Shown in pieces: positions 1 to 8,743 of a stretch of DNA of 64,000 nt; within the stretch, counting starts at the first letter, position 1; each line of letters begins with the position of its first letter. This DNA comes from Niastella koreensis GR20-10. GTDB lineage: Bacteria; Bacteroidota; Bacteroidia; Chitinophagales; Chitinophagaceae. The DNA is taken from positions 3,782,001 to 3,846,000 of the forward strand of contig NC_016609.1 of NCBI RefSeq assembly GCF_000246855.1, given 5' to 3'. Below the pieces are notes generated by a model that was given only the letters and a program-made list of their open reading frames with translations, was not told the DNA's origin and did not search any database. Made by a program: the position numbers and the translations under genes.

Positions 1-1
1 T

Positions 2-490
2 GTTATGAATAAACTGCTCGACAATCTTGGCATTGTAACCTTCGAGACCTACATAAAAGGCCGGGAAGAAGTGATTTTGCGGCAATCCGATGAGATCTCC
101 GAGATCTCTACACCCGTTATCAGGGTATGGGACGGCATTCTGGCGCTGCCTATCATTGGTACGCTTGATAGCGCCCGCACCCAGGTGGTAATGGAAAGCC
201 TGTTGCAGAACATAGTCGATACCGGCAGTACCATTGCCATTCTCGATATCTCCGGCGTACCGGCGGTTGACTCCCTGGTGGCCCAGCACATAATTAAAAC
301 GGTGGCCGCTACCCGCTTAATGGGAGCAGAATGCATCATCAGCGGCATACGCCCGGAAATTGCACAAACCGTTGTTCACCTCGGTATCGACCTCTCCAGC
401 ATAGTTACCAAGGCAAGCCTGGCCAATGCTTTAAAGTATGCTTTTGCCATGCTGAAATTAGATGTTAAACGTATTCAAAAAGATAAATAG
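2..490 (+). CDS. RsbR-like STAS-domain protein, 5' partial
   Basis: This is the C-terminal part of a stressosome scaffold protein of the RsbR type. The reading frame is still open at the left edge of the window, so the ATG at position 5 is probably internal. The visible part begins with a helical linker containing a phrase like RQSDEISEISTPVIRVWDG, then a full STAS domain (GTLDS near residue 53, LDISGVPAVDS near 80-92). In the RsbR family the residues around this Asp-Ser are phosphorylated by RsbT. A sensor domain would normally precede the linker and is not visible here. The gene lies 10 bases before the rsbS-like gene, in the same order as canonical rsbRST. Family assignment is strong; the sensed signal is unknown. 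Confidence 0.88.
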   Translation, partial: VMNKLLDNLGIVTFETYIKGREEVILRQSDEISEISTPVIRVWDGILALPIIGTLDSARTQVVMESLLQNIVDTGSTIAILDISGVPAVDSLVAQHIIKTVAATRLMGAECIISGIRPEIAQTVVHLGIDLSSIVTKASLANALKYAFAMLKLDVKRIQKDK

Positions 491-500
491 TTAATCGGTT

Positions 501-926
501 ATGGACAGGATACCTATTCTCAGAATGGGGAATTTTTTACTCGTTACTATACAGATCGATCTGTATGATCGCCTTGCTACCAACCTAGAGAGCGACCTGG
601 TACAAATGGTTAATAAAACGGAGGCTAAAGGTGTTTTGATAGATATTTCCGCCCTTAGTATTGTTGATTCGTTTATGGGTCGCATTTTAGGCAACATTGG
701 CAACATGGCGCGCATTATGGATGCGGAAACAGTGGTGGTGGGCATGCAACCTGCCGTTGCCATTACCCTGGTTGAATTGGGGCTGGAATTAAAAGGCGTT
801 CATACGGCACTGAATGTAGTAAAAGGTATGGAGTTGTTACGAAACAAAATTAATGACCTTGATACCGGTGAAAATGACGAAGAGTCGGCAGAAGAAATAG
901 CAACCAATGAGGATAGTACTGAATAA
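501..926 (+). CDS. rsbS: RsbS-like STAS-domain antagonist
   Basis: A single STAS domain (residues 1-115) with an acidic tail rich in Glu and Asp (about 118-141). RsbS proteins form the core of the stressosome with RsbR and hold the kinase RsbT; phosphorylation of a conserved serine releases RsbT. Here Asp56-Ser57 in IVDSFMGR sits at the expected site. The start is ATG, 10 bases after the previous stop. The end overlaps the rsbT-like gene by 20 bases if that gene starts at 907. The acidic C-terminal extension is longer than in a minimal RsbS and may be lineage-specific. Assignment rests on motif and on the R-S-T gene order. Confidence 0.88.
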   Translation: MDRIPILRMGNFLLVTIQIDLYDRLATNLESDLVQMVNKTEAKGVLIDISALSIVDSFMGRILGNIGNMARIMDAETVVVGMQPAVAITLVELGLELKGVHTALNVVKGMELLRNKINDLDTGENDEESAEEIATNEDSTE

Positions 927-1320
927 GGACTCCATGAAAATAGAAAAGGAACAGGACGTTGTTCCTTTTCGCAACCGCGTAAAAGAATACGCGGTAAAAA
1001 TTGGAATGAGTGTTGTCAATCAAACCAAATTAATAACGGCAGCCAGCGAACTGGTAAGGAATATGTTGAAATATGCCGGTGGCGGCGAAACGAAAATAGA
1101 AGTGATCAGCGAAGGCCGCAACAGCGGCATTCGGCTGGTCTTTGAAGATAAAGGTCCTGGTATAGCCGACATTGCACTGGCTATGAAAGATGGCTTTTCA
1201 ACCGGCAAAAGCCTGGGCCTTGGCCTGCCGGGCACAAAAAGACTGGTAAACGAATTCGACATTAAGAGCAGCGTTGGTGAAGGCACTATCGTTACAATAA
1301 TTAAATGGAAAAATGGTTGA
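907..1320 (+). CDS. rsbT: RsbT-like switch serine/threonine kinase
   Basis: A stand-alone GHKL-type ATPase of the RsbT/RsbW family. It shows an N-box (AASELVRNMLKYAGGG, about residues 42-57), a G1 box (DKGPGI, about 84-89) and a glycine-rich lid (STGKSLGLGLPG, about 98-109). RsbT phosphorylates RsbS/RsbR and, when released, activates a downstream PP2C phosphatase. Two starts are possible: ATG 907, overlapping rsbS, or ATG 934 (MKIEKEQDVV), which fits the usual family length better. It overlaps the next gene by 8 bases, so translational coupling is likely. The target phosphatase is probably encoded by that next gene. Confidence 0.88.
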   Translation: MRIVLNKDSMKIEKEQDVVPFRNRVKEYAVKIGMSVVNQTKLITAASELVRNMLKYAGGGETKIEVISEGRNSGIRLVFEDKGPGIADIALAMKDGFSTGKSLGLGLPGTKRLVNEFDIKSSVGEGTIVTIIKWKNG

Positions 1321-2329
1321 TAATGCACATGTGCTGTTTAAAGCAAACGACAGAAGCTATTTTGCCATCTTAAAAAAAGAGATCCGCGCGCTTGCCCACA
1401 CCCTCAACTTTAACGAACGCCAGATTGGAGAAATAGACATCATTGTTGCTGAGATGGCCAGCAACCTGGTGAAGCATGCCGGGGGCGGACAAATCCTCGC
1501 CAGGCTGGTTCGCCACAACGACAATGAGGGTATCGAGCTTATCAGCATTGATAACGGAGCTGGTATTAATGATGTAAATAAAATGGTGCGGGATGGAGAA
1601 AGTACCGGGAATACCCTGGGTCTTGGCCTCGGCGCCATGCAACGGCTGTCAGATACTTTTCAGATCTACTCAGTGAAAAGCTGGGGCACAATTATTTTAT
1701 GCCGGAAATATGTTAACGGATTAACGCTTCATTTAAAACCACCCTTCGCAGAAATAAGATCGGTAGTAGTTCCAAAGCCCGGAGAAACGAAGTGCGGGGA
1801 TAGTTTCTTCCATATTGAAAACAAAAATCATATAAAGCTTTTCCTGGCCGATGGCCTGGGACATGGCGCAGAAGCCGCCCGGGCAGTACAGGAAGCAGGT
1901 ATTGCTTTTGCCAATTGTCAGGAGCTGGACCCTCCTGATATTTTACGTTATATCAATTTGAACGTTCGTAAAACAAGAGGACTGGTAGGCACCGTGGCCA
2001 TTTATGATATCGCAAAAAAAACCTGGAACCTGTGCGGGGTTGGCAACATTTCCACTAAAATTAGTGGTCCCACAATGAGTAAAAATTATATGTCTTATAA
2101 CGGCATTATAGGTTTAAATCTGCCGCGGGTAATGAACAGTCATCAGATCGTGCATGAAAAAGGTCAGTATTTAATCATGTGCAGTGATGGCCTTCGCAGC
2201 CGGTGGGAAACGTTAAAGTATACCGGCATCTTACGATACGACCTTACTATACTGGCGGCATCACTGAACAAAGATTTTACCCGTACTACCGACGATTCAT
2301 CTGTAGCGATCTGTAAAATAAACACCTGA
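1313..2329 (+). CDS. GHKL ATPase - PP2C/SpoIIE phosphatase fusion
   Basis: Two domains are visible. Residues about 1-135 repeat the RsbT-like ATPase fold, with N-box VAEMASNLVKHAGGG, G1 box DNGAGI and lid STGNTLGLGLG. Residues about 150-338 are a short PP2C/SpoIIE phosphatase with metal-binding signatures (KCGDSFF near 160, LADGLGHGAEA near 178, MCSDGLRSRW near 284 and a terminal TTDDSSVAI). The phosphatase is compact, like RsbX, which resets the stressosome by dephosphorylating RsbS/RsbR. The N-terminal ATPase makes it a bifunctional kinase/phosphatase candidate. The start codon lies inside the end of rsbT (8-base overlap), which fixes the operon. Confidence 0.85.
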   Translation: MVDNAHVLFKANDRSYFAILKKEIRALAHTLNFNERQIGEIDIIVAEMASNLVKHAGGGQILARLVRHNDNEGIELISIDNGAGINDVNKMVRDGESTGNTLGLGLGAMQRLSDTFQIYSVKSWGTIILCRKYVNGLTLHLKPPFAEIRSVVVPKPGETKCGDSFFHIENKNHIKLFLADGLGHGAEAARAVQEAGIAFANCQELDPPDILRYINLNVRKTRGLVGTVAIYDIAKKTWNLCGVGNISTKISGPTMSKNYMSYNGIIGLNLPRVMNSHQIVHEKGQYLIMCSDGLRSRWETLKYTGILRYDLTILAASLNKDFTRTTDDSSVAICKINT

Positions 2330-2335
2330 GCGACC

Positions 2336-3979
2336 ATGGAAGATATTGCAAAAGTTGTCCTTGAAAATGAAATGGATCTGATCATAGCGCACAAACGCTC
2401 CATGAAACTGGCTGAAATGCTGGGACTGTCCCTTTCTGCCCAAACATCTTTTGCAACCGCCGTATCGGAAGTAGCCCGCAACACCATCGAGAACGGCAAA
2501 AGCGGCTCCCTGGTGCTGGGGGTTGATGGTACCAAAATCAATAAACAGGTACAATTTGTTGTAGCCACCATAAAGAATGAAAAGAACTCCTACAATAGCC
2601 TGAACGGCCTTGAATATGCCAAGAAGCTGGTGAATAAATATTCAGTTTCAACCAATAAAGATGCAGAAACCCTGATAGAGTTATTTTATGGCATTCCCCA
2701 CCGCATAAAACTTGACTTTCCCCAGCTGGATGAATGGCGCACCGTGTTCCGGAATGAACCTGCCTTTTCCCCCTACGAAGAAATAAGAAAGCAAAATGAA
2801 CGGTTACAGGAATTGACCGCCCAGGTGCAAAAAAGCGAAGCCCAGTATAAAATGCTCACCAATTCGCTGCCCCTGATGATCTTTTCACTGAACGCAACAG
2901 GCTTGCTGATGTATGCCAATGAATGGCTGCAACGCTATACCGGCGAAAGCATTGAATCGTTAAATACAAGCCAGTGGAAACAGGTAGTTCATCCCGGCGA
3001 TTATGATTCCTTTATCCTGTTCTTCAATAATAAAATACCGCAGGAGGCCGCCTCTATTAAAATTCAGGCGCGCATAAAAGAAAAAGACAATGACGACTAC
3101 CTGTGGCACCAGGTATCGCTGTCGCCCTTTCAGAACGACCGCGGCGAACTGCAATACTGGATAGGTTATCTCGTAGACATCCATGCGCAGAAAGTATATG
3201 AAGAAACCCTGAAGGATAATTTTGAATTAAAACAGGTGCAGGAAGAACTGAAAGACCATCAGAATAAACTGGAACAGTCTATTGCAGAACTGAATCAAAG
3301 TAATTTTGAATTACAGCAATTTGCCTTCGTAGCCTCGCACGATCTGCAGGAGCCCGTGCGCAAACTGATGCTGTACAGCGATTATATGCTTAGCCGGCAT
3401 ACCCATAATATGGATGAAAAAGGTATTGAATACTTAAAGATCATCCATAGTGTGTCTGGCCGCATGCGCAACCTTATTAAAGACCTGCTGGCCTTTTCAC
3501 AAATAAGCAAATCCGAGATCGCCTTCTCTCCCGTTGACCTGAACAATATAGCCCGTTTTGCCCTGCAGGACCTGCAGCTGCCTATTGAAGAAAAAAAGGC
3601 AATAATAAACATTCAGCCCCTGCCATCGGTAACAGGTGATGAAAGCCTGTTGCGCCAGCTGTTTGAAAACCTTATCACCAACTCATTAAAATATTCCCGG
3701 AAGAATGTACCCCCTGAAATAAACATCAGCTATAAGCAGGTGGAAAACAACCATGAGATCATATTTTCTGACAATGGAATTGGGTTCGATGAAAAATATG
3801 CACCGCAGATCTTTAAACTGTTTCAGCGGCTGCATGCCCGCGACCAGTATGAAGGCACAGGGTTGGGACTGGCCATTTGTTTAAAGATTGTTGAAATACA
3901 CCGGGGCGCTATCCGCGCCACCTCCAGCGAAGGGAAAGGAGCCAATTTCTTTGTTTCACTACCAATACGAACTGCATAA
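2336..3979 (+). CDS. PAS-domain sensor histidine kinase with N-terminal anti-sigma-like ATPase domain
   Basis: A cytoplasmic histidine kinase of 547 residues with no membrane segment. Residues about 1-120 look like a degenerate third copy of the RsbT/RsbW ATPase: the N-box-like TAVSEVARNTIENGKSG is present but the G1 glycines are not clear. A coiled linker (about 150-180), a PAS domain (about 180-285), a second coiled coil (about 290-325), HisKA (ASHDLQEPVRK, phospho-His near 337) and a HATPase domain (N-box ENLITNSLKYS, G1 DNGIGF, G2 GTGLGL) follow. The stop codon overlaps the ATG of the receiver gene by one base (TAATG). It likely passes the stressosome state, or a PAS-sensed signal, to that receiver. 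Confidence 0.88.
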   Translation: MEDIAKVVLENEMDLIIAHKRSMKLAEMLGLSLSAQTSFATAVSEVARNTIENGKSGSLVLGVDGTKINKQVQFVVATIKNEKNSYNSLNGLEYAKKLVNKYSVSTNKDAETLIELFYGIPHRIKLDFPQLDEWRTVFRNEPAFSPYEEIRKQNERLQELTAQVQKSEAQYKMLTNSLPLMIFSLNATGLLMYANEWLQRYTGESIESLNTSQWKQVVHPGDYDSFILFFNNKIPQEAASIKIQARIKEKDNDDYLWHQVSLSPFQNDRGELQYWIGYLVDIHAQKVYEETLKDNFELKQVQEELKDHQNKLEQSIAELNQSNFELQQFAFVASHDLQEPVRKLMLYSDYMLSRHTHNMDEKGIEYLKIIHSVSGRMRNLIKDLLAFSQISKSEIAFSPVDLNNIARFALQDLQLPIEEKKAIINIQPLPSVTGDESLLRQLFENLITNSLKYSRKNVPPEINISYKQVENNHEIIFSDNGIGFDEKYAPQIFKLFQRLHARDQYEGTGLGLAICLKIVEIHRGAIRATSSEGKGANFFVSLPIRTA

Positions 3980-4407
3980 TGGAAAACACTGCATTAAAAA
4001 TATTAGTAGCCGACGACGATGCCGATGACCGCGCTATTTTACAGGATGCCATGGCAGAGCTGGAAGCCGGTCAGGTGCTTTGTTTTGCCCAGAATGGTGA
4101 AGATGCCCTGCGTATTCTGGGAAGAGATTTCAATGGCGGTTATAAACCCGCATTGATCATCCTGGACCTGAACATGCCCAAACTGAACGGCACCGAAACC
4201 CTGCGCCACATCAAAAACGACGACCGGTATAAAACAGTTCCGGTGATCATTTACAGCACCTCCTTAAACCCCATGGAAAAGGAAAAATGCATGCTGCTGG
4301 GCGCACACTCCTACATCACCAAACCAGTTACCTTCAAAGAAAGTATGGATACCGCCAGATCATTCCTGGCATTTTGTGAAAAATCGCCTACCGTCCCAAC
4401 AAATTAA
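3979..4407 (+). CDS. Single-domain response regulator (CheY/Rcp1-like receiver)
   Basis: A receiver domain alone, 142 residues, with the acidic pocket Asp12-Asp13-Asp14, phospho-acceptor Asp63 in IILDLNMPKLNG, a Ser/Thr switch in IIYSTS and a conserved lysine in SYITKPV near residue 113. There is no output domain, so it should act by protein-protein contact, as Rcp1-type regulators paired with PAS or phytochrome kinases do. It is translationally coupled to the kinase upstream. Its last 20 bases overlap, antisense, the 3' end of the leftward gene at 4388-7204, so neither gene has a private terminator here. Confidence 0.92.
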   Translation: MENTALKILVADDDADDRAILQDAMAELEAGQVLCFAQNGEDALRILGRDFNGGYKPALIILDLNMPKLNGTETLRHIKNDDRYKTVPVIIYSTSLNPMEKEKCMLLGAHSYITKPVTFKESMDTARSFLAFCEKSPTVPTN

Positions 4408-7204
4408 TTGGTAAAATAAACTCCCACTGGTTGGGATCATATCCGCGCAGCTGGTTCAACATGCGGCTGTAGCGAAAGCCAAAACTTACATTGTACTCGT
4501 TCCACCATTTGGTATCAAAATACACTTCACCGCCGGTTGATTTAAACTCCAGGTAATGATTATCCCGGTACCATTTCAGGTAAGCATAATCATAAAACGC
4601 ATTGCCGCGCACCCGCAGAAAGTATACAATATTCCCAATCCCGAAATCGGGATATACCAGGGGAAAATGATAATTGAAACCCACTTTGTACATATCGGGG
4701 ATCGAGTACTGGTTTACCGCCGGGTACCCGCGTGGAATAGGAAAGCTGCTGCCGAAACTGTAATCGCCAACGGTATCACGCTTCTGGTACGCGCCGGTGA
4801 TTACCAGGCTATGCGTTCGGGCCACGCCCGGCAAATACAGGGCAGCGCTTGTTAACCATTGAAACCCGCTTAAATTGGTTACAATCTGGCGGTACCGCGA
4901 AAGGAAGCTAAAGCCAAACCTGGGATAGATCTGTTGTTTGGCCACCTGCGATTGCAAAGTCAGTGAAACCGAGGCATCGAAAAATTCAAACTGCTCATCC
5001 CTGAATCTGTTCTTGCTGGCCAGTGTATAATTCACCTGGTGATGGTTGATGCCGCCCGTAATATTCAGCTGGCGGTACAGTCTGCCTCCATTGAAAGTAA
5101 AAGGGAACTGCAGGCCCAGGCGGCCGTTCAGTTCGTTCCAGGTCCTGAAGGGCGTGTCGGTTTCTTTACGATCGAAGGTTTCGGCTACGCCCAGGGTGAG
5201 GTAAGGAAACAAAGCACCGTATACAGCGCTTGCGCCTACCTCTTTATACTTTTCATTGGTATTATAATTGAAATAGATCTCGGTTTGCAGCGTGTTCAGC
5301 ACGTTCTCCCCAATAAGGGAGAAGGTATAGTCCGGATCGGAAATATATGGCCGCCAGCTGTGAAAATTAACCAGGTTAAAGGCCTTGTGGTACCGGCTGA
5401 TGGAATATGGCCTGGTAGTATCCACGCCTATAGGCGCATCCTGGTTTAACCCTGCCAGTTCATACGGGATCGCAATAGCCTGCGTAAACGCATCAGCGCT
5501 TACCGGCTGCCAGCTTTCTGCGCCAACGGACTGCTGAACCAGGTGATAACCTGCTGCCGTAAAAGCCGTATAAATGACCTTATTGTTCAACGCGCTCCAC
5601 TGGTAATTGCCGGTGCCTTTATTGGCCGGCGTTTGCACCTGGTATAATTGTTTGTTCACCAGGGCCAGCAGATCGTCCTGCTGATGGCCTGCCGCTGTAA
5701 AGGTGATGGTATCGCCCCGCACCGAAGGAAAACCTACTATCCGTTTTGAAAACGGCAGCAATTCCTCCACCGCGCCATTGTTGATGTTCACCAATGCCAT
5801 CGTGTTATCGCCGTTGCTGGTACGCACGGCTGTAACCACTGTTTGGGCATCATAAAACTTGGGATGGCTATAGAACAGCTGTCTGGGATTGGGAACCTTC
5901 TTCAATACGGCGCCGGTTGTGGCGTCCAGGATGTGTAAACTGGCCGCCCCGCCGGGTTGAACCGCCACCGCTACAATAGCTTTTCCATCGGCAGAAATAT
6001 CTGGCGCAAAGTATTTTGAAAGATGGGTGATAACCCGCTCTTTACCCGTATGTACATCCATCACCCGTACCACACTGTAATCCTTCCAGGCCCACCGTAC
6101 ATCGGCTTCATAGGCGGCGTATACAATGCGCCCGTTGCGGTAGGAGAAATAATTATCCAGCGAAATTGATTTTGTTCTCAGGCGGGTATCGGTACCGGTG
6201 GTAAGGTTGTGCAAATAGAACGCGGGGATTTTTTTATAACTGCTTTTAACCAGCACCACGGTATTGGCATCTACCCATTGCGGAAACTCATCGTCACCGG
6301 CAAAATGTTTTTGTTGTTTGGCCCAGTCGCTCACCGCATCATTGCCAAGGGAATCGCTGCCGGCCTTGAAATAATTGATCGCATTTTTGCGGAACTCTTT
6401 ATAAGTAATGTTGCTGTACTTTTTTATACCGTGCTGGAAAGGATAGAACACCCCGTTGTACCGAACGGCGTCGTCAGTTACCTTCTTCCAGAAATCGGCT
6501 CCGTATTTTTCGCGGCCATAAGCCACCTGCATATAACCCAGCCGGTAATGGTCGGGTACAAAATCGCGCAGGGAGCCATTGCGCAGTTTCATCCAGGAAT
6601 AGTTTTTATCGGCCCGCCACAACGAGCGGTAATCGTTAAAGAAGAACGACAGGCGGCCCCTGCCCTGCTGGCTTTTCAGCGTTTCCTGGTACACGGCATC
6701 CCCCTCCCAGAACCAGTTGGGCACCGCAGCGCTGTTGGCCAGGGAAAGCCCGTCCTGTCCGAACAGGTAATACGCTACCCGCGACAGGCCTTTACGAAAG
6801 TTATTGAACTGCTGCACATGCCTGAACTCATGCAGGGCCAGCGAATGCGACCAGAGCGTGGTGCCCAGGTCGAACGGGTTTTGTGCCGGCATCAGGTTAA
6901 ACTCACTGCGCCAGGGCCCCAATGCCACATAGGCATTGGAGATAGTTGTATATGGTTGTAAAACGATGCTGATCTTGCGCAGGCGGGTTCCAATGGTGGG
7001 GGCAGTTTGGATGGCCAGCTTTTGCACAGTAGCCGCCACATCTGTCGCCTGTTTTTCAAGCCCTAACCCCTGGGGAAAAATAACCCGGATGCTATCATTA
7101 TTGATCTGGTTCCATTTGGTAGCGGGTGAATGACCGCCGAACTGCTGCGCCTGGATAAAACTAATTGCCAACGTGCAACAGGTAAAAAGAAATAGTTTTC
7201 TCAT
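4388..7204 (-). CDS. Secreted peptidase-MA-like / propeller / outer-membrane barrel protein
   Basis: A 938-residue exported protein with a signal peptide (residues 1-19, ending IQAQ). A gluzincin-type zinc site follows: His125-Glu-Phe-Arg-His129, with the expected downstream helix NWFWEGDAVYQE near 162-173, as in peptidase MA-like proteins. Residues about 300-590 carry WD40/TolB-like strands (for example DISADGKAIVAVAV). The last 300 residues alternate aromatic beta strands (for example NGRLYRQLNITGGINHHQVNY) and look like an outer-membrane barrel. The fused arrangement suggests a cell-surface enzyme anchored by its own barrel. Substrate unknown. The region upstream contains a word array (7305-7427). 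Confidence 0.8.
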   Translation of the reverse strand: MRKLFLFTCCTLAISFIQAQQFGGHSPATKWNQINNDSIRVIFPQGLGLEKQATDVAATVQKLAIQTAPTIGTRLRKISIVLQPYTTISNAYVALGPWRSEFNLMPAQNPFDLGTTLWSHSLALHEFRHVQQFNNFRKGLSRVAYYLFGQDGLSLANSAAVPNWFWEGDAVYQETLKSQQGRGRLSFFFNDYRSLWRADKNYSWMKLRNGSLRDFVPDHYRLGYMQVAYGREKYGADFWKKVTDDAVRYNGVFYPFQHGIKKYSNITYKEFRKNAINYFKAGSDSLGNDAVSDWAKQQKHFAGDDEFPQWVDANTVVLVKSSYKKIPAFYLHNLTTGTDTRLRTKSISLDNYFSYRNGRIVYAAYEADVRWAWKDYSVVRVMDVHTGKERVITHLSKYFAPDISADGKAIVAVAVQPGGAASLHILDATTGAVLKKVPNPRQLFYSHPKFYDAQTVVTAVRTSNGDNTMALVNINNGAVEELLPFSKRIVGFPSVRGDTITFTAAGHQQDDLLALVNKQLYQVQTPANKGTGNYQWSALNNKVIYTAFTAAGYHLVQQSVGAESWQPVSADAFTQAIAIPYELAGLNQDAPIGVDTTRPYSISRYHKAFNLVNFHSWRPYISDPDYTFSLIGENVLNTLQTEIYFNYNTNEKYKEVGASAVYGALFPYLTLGVAETFDRKETDTPFRTWNELNGRLGLQFPFTFNGGRLYRQLNITGGINHHQVNYTLASKNRFRDEQFEFFDASVSLTLQSQVAKQQIYPRFGFSFLSRYRQIVTNLSGFQWLTSAALYLPGVARTHSLVITGAYQKRDTVGDYSFGSSFPIPRGYPAVNQYSIPDMYKVGFNYHFPLVYPDFGIGNIVYFLRVRGNAFYDYAYLKWYRDNHYLEFKSTGGEVYFDTKWWNEYNVSFGFRYSRMLNQLRGYDPNQWEFILPINLLGR

Positions 7205-7304
7205 TTAAGGGACTAATGTAGGAATGAAAATAATGCCTTTTTTTCATATTGGATCAATGGGCTTCAAAGAATCGGCAGACGGGAGACTTCTTACTTCATT
7301 CTTC

Positions 7305-7427
7305 CTTTATCAACTCCGTCAACTTTATCAACCCTATCAACCTCCTACTTTCTAAGCTTCTCCTTCCCCGTTAACCTGTCAACGTGTAAACTCGTCAACC
7401 CGTCAACTGGTCAACTCGTCAACTTTA
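7305..7427. repeat. Degenerate GTCAAC-type word arrays
   Basis: Two consecutive arrays fill the gap between divergent genes. About 7305-7342 has 9-base words of the type CTTTATCAA. About 7370-7427 has seven 8-base words of the type GTCAACnn (variants include GTTAACCT, GTCAACGT, GTCAACTG). The words drift but the spacing holds. No complementary arm is visible here. The array ends about 15 bases before the prsW start codon. Confidence 0.7.
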
Positions 7428-7441
7428 CTTATCTTACGCCC

Positions 7442-8173
7442 ATGCTTTCGTTATTAGCTTTGGCTGTAGCGCCCGGCGCCGCTATCACTATCTATATCTA
7501 TTCGCGGGATAAATATGACCGGGAGCCATTAAAGCCCCTGCTGATCTCTTTTTTGCTGGGTATGGTGGCCACTGCACCGGCCATTCTAATTCAAACCCTG
7601 TTAAAACCGGTACTGTTCACCCGGTTCCCCAACCCCGATTCCGATATTACTTATTATTTTTTATTGGCATTTATTATAGTGGCCTGCAGCGAAGAAGGCA
7701 GCAAGTATCTAATGCTGCGGTATTACGCCTATCGCAACGAGGCATTCAACGAGCCATTCGATGGCATTATTTATTCGGTAATGATCAGTATGGGTTTTGC
7801 CACCCTGGAGAATATCGGTTATGTATTGAATTATGGTTTTAAAACCGGGCTTATCCGCATGTTTGTGTCGGTTCCCTCGCATGCCGCATTTGCCGTATTG
7901 ATCGGCTACCATGTTGGACTGGCCAAATTTGATGCGCCCAATGCCATCAAACATATTGTAAAAGGTATTCTGCTGGCCATTGTATTTCATGGCGCCTTCG
8001 ATTTCTTTTTGCTGTTACAGGGCAGCCACCAGGCAAAAAAATATGTCAGCAACTGGCCGTTGATCGGCTGTGCACTGATTGCCTGGTTTATCGCAGTCCG
8101 CATGTCTGTAAGGTCCATCCGCCTGCACCAGGAGCTGTCGCGGAAGCAGCACATCAAAGAAGAAATTAGCTAA
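7442..8173 (+). CDS. prsW: PrsW-family intramembrane metalloprotease
   Basis: A polytopic membrane protein of 243 residues with the PrsW signature: Glu84-Glu85-Gly-Ser-Lys in a membrane-adjacent helix, then FATLENIGYVL, PSHAAFAVLIGY and HGAFDFFLLL, which supply the conserved Glu and two His residues thought to bind zinc. PrsW proteases cut anti-sigma factors within or near the membrane in some bacteria; the substrate here is not identifiable. A weak -7-like box (TATCTTAC, 7430-7437) lies four bases from the ATG, compatible with a leaderless message. The last codons (Ile-Ser-stop) are already part of the repeat at 8165-8246. Confidence 0.88.
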   Translation: MLSLLALAVAPGAAITIYIYSRDKYDREPLKPLLISFLLGMVATAPAILIQTLLKPVLFTRFPNPDSDITYYFLLAFIIVACSEEGSKYLMLRYYAYRNEAFNEPFDGIIYSVMISMGFATLENIGYVLNYGFKTGLIRMFVSVPSHAAFAVLIGYHVGLAKFDAPNAIKHIVKGILLAIVFHGAFDFFLLLQGSHQAKKYVSNWPLIGCALIAWFIAVRMSVRSIRLHQELSRKQHIKEEIS

Positions 8174-8246
8174 TGAGATAATGTGCTGATCAGCTAATGG
8201 AAAACAAATACAAATCCACTGGCAGATTAGCCTATTATCCTAATGG
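8165..8246. repeat. Word-array hairpin element E0 (convergent gene end)
   Basis: Left words TAATGAGA, TAATGTGC and related forms begin inside the last codons of prsW. Right words ATTAGCCT and ATTATCCT are roughly complementary and run into the last codons of the leftward GNAT gene. A short AAATACAAATCC centre lies between them. It resembles a reduced copy of E1-E4 and sits where two genes converge. Confidence 0.65.
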
Positions 8247-8729
8247 CTTCTCCATAACATAATCTATCATAAAGTATCCGTTTCCAATATCCACATCCTC
8301 TTCTTTCTTAATTTCAAACCCAAGCTTTTCGTAAAAGAACCGGGCTTTGTTGTAACGATTTACATTCAATCGTAAGGTGTGAAACGACTGGGGTTTCAAT
8401 TGGTCTATTATATGATCTACGAGCATTTTACCAAGTCCCTGGCCCTGGGTACTTTGGTGTACGTACAGTTTATGCAGTTTGCTTACACCGGGGGCTACGG
8501 TTGAATAAGCGGCAAAACCCACGGGTTTTCCATCCTGTTCAACCAGTAAAAACATATGATCCTGGTTTAGTAACTGGTCGCGCAGGGCTGTGTTGTTGTA
8601 AATAAGGTCAAGCATATAGGCCAGCTGTTGCGGCGGCACAATGCCATCATAGGCAACAGGCCATATTTCCCGCGCCAGCTGTTCAACAGTGGTAAGGTCG
8701 TTTTCGGTTGCGAGGCGAATCTTTATCAT
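8235..8729 (-). CDS. GNAT family N-acetyltransferase
   Basis: A single-domain GNAT of 164 residues. It has the N-terminal IRLATENDLTTVEQLAR strand-helix and the acetyl-CoA pyrophosphate loop QGQGLGKMLV (Q/RxxGxG/A) near residue 100. Near the C-terminus LRLNVNRYNKARFFYEKLGF matches the typical N-x-x-A-x-x-F/L-Y-x-K-x-G-F motif. The substrate cannot be read from sequence. I chose ATG 8729 over an in-frame TTG at 8738, because a TACTTTTG -7 box ends only six bases upstream and covers the TTG. The gene converges with prsW. Confidence 0.9.
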   Translation of the reverse strand: MIKIRLATENDLTTVEQLAREIWPVAYDGIVPPQQLAYMLDLIYNNTALRDQLLNQDHMFLLVEQDGKPVGFAAYSTVAPGVSKLHKLYVHQSTQGQGLGKMLVDHIIDQLKPQSFHTLRLNVNRYNKARFFYEKLGFEIKKEEDVDIGNGYFMIDYVMEKPLG

Positions 8730-8735
8730 AAGGGG

Positions 8736-8743
8736 CAAAAGTA
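8736..8743 (-). promoter_or_regulatory. Bacteroidota -7 promoter box for the GNAT gene
   Basis: TACTTTTG matches the TAnnTTTG consensus exactly and ends six bases before the ATG at 8729. A TTTG about 21 bases upstream, inside element E1, can serve as the -33 box. Transcription would start at or next to the start codon. Confidence 0.6.

Noticed and set aside
6209-6961. 250-codon plus-strand open frame
   Set aside because: Lies entirely antisense to the peptidase-barrel gene, whose signal peptide, HEFRH site and domains are clear.
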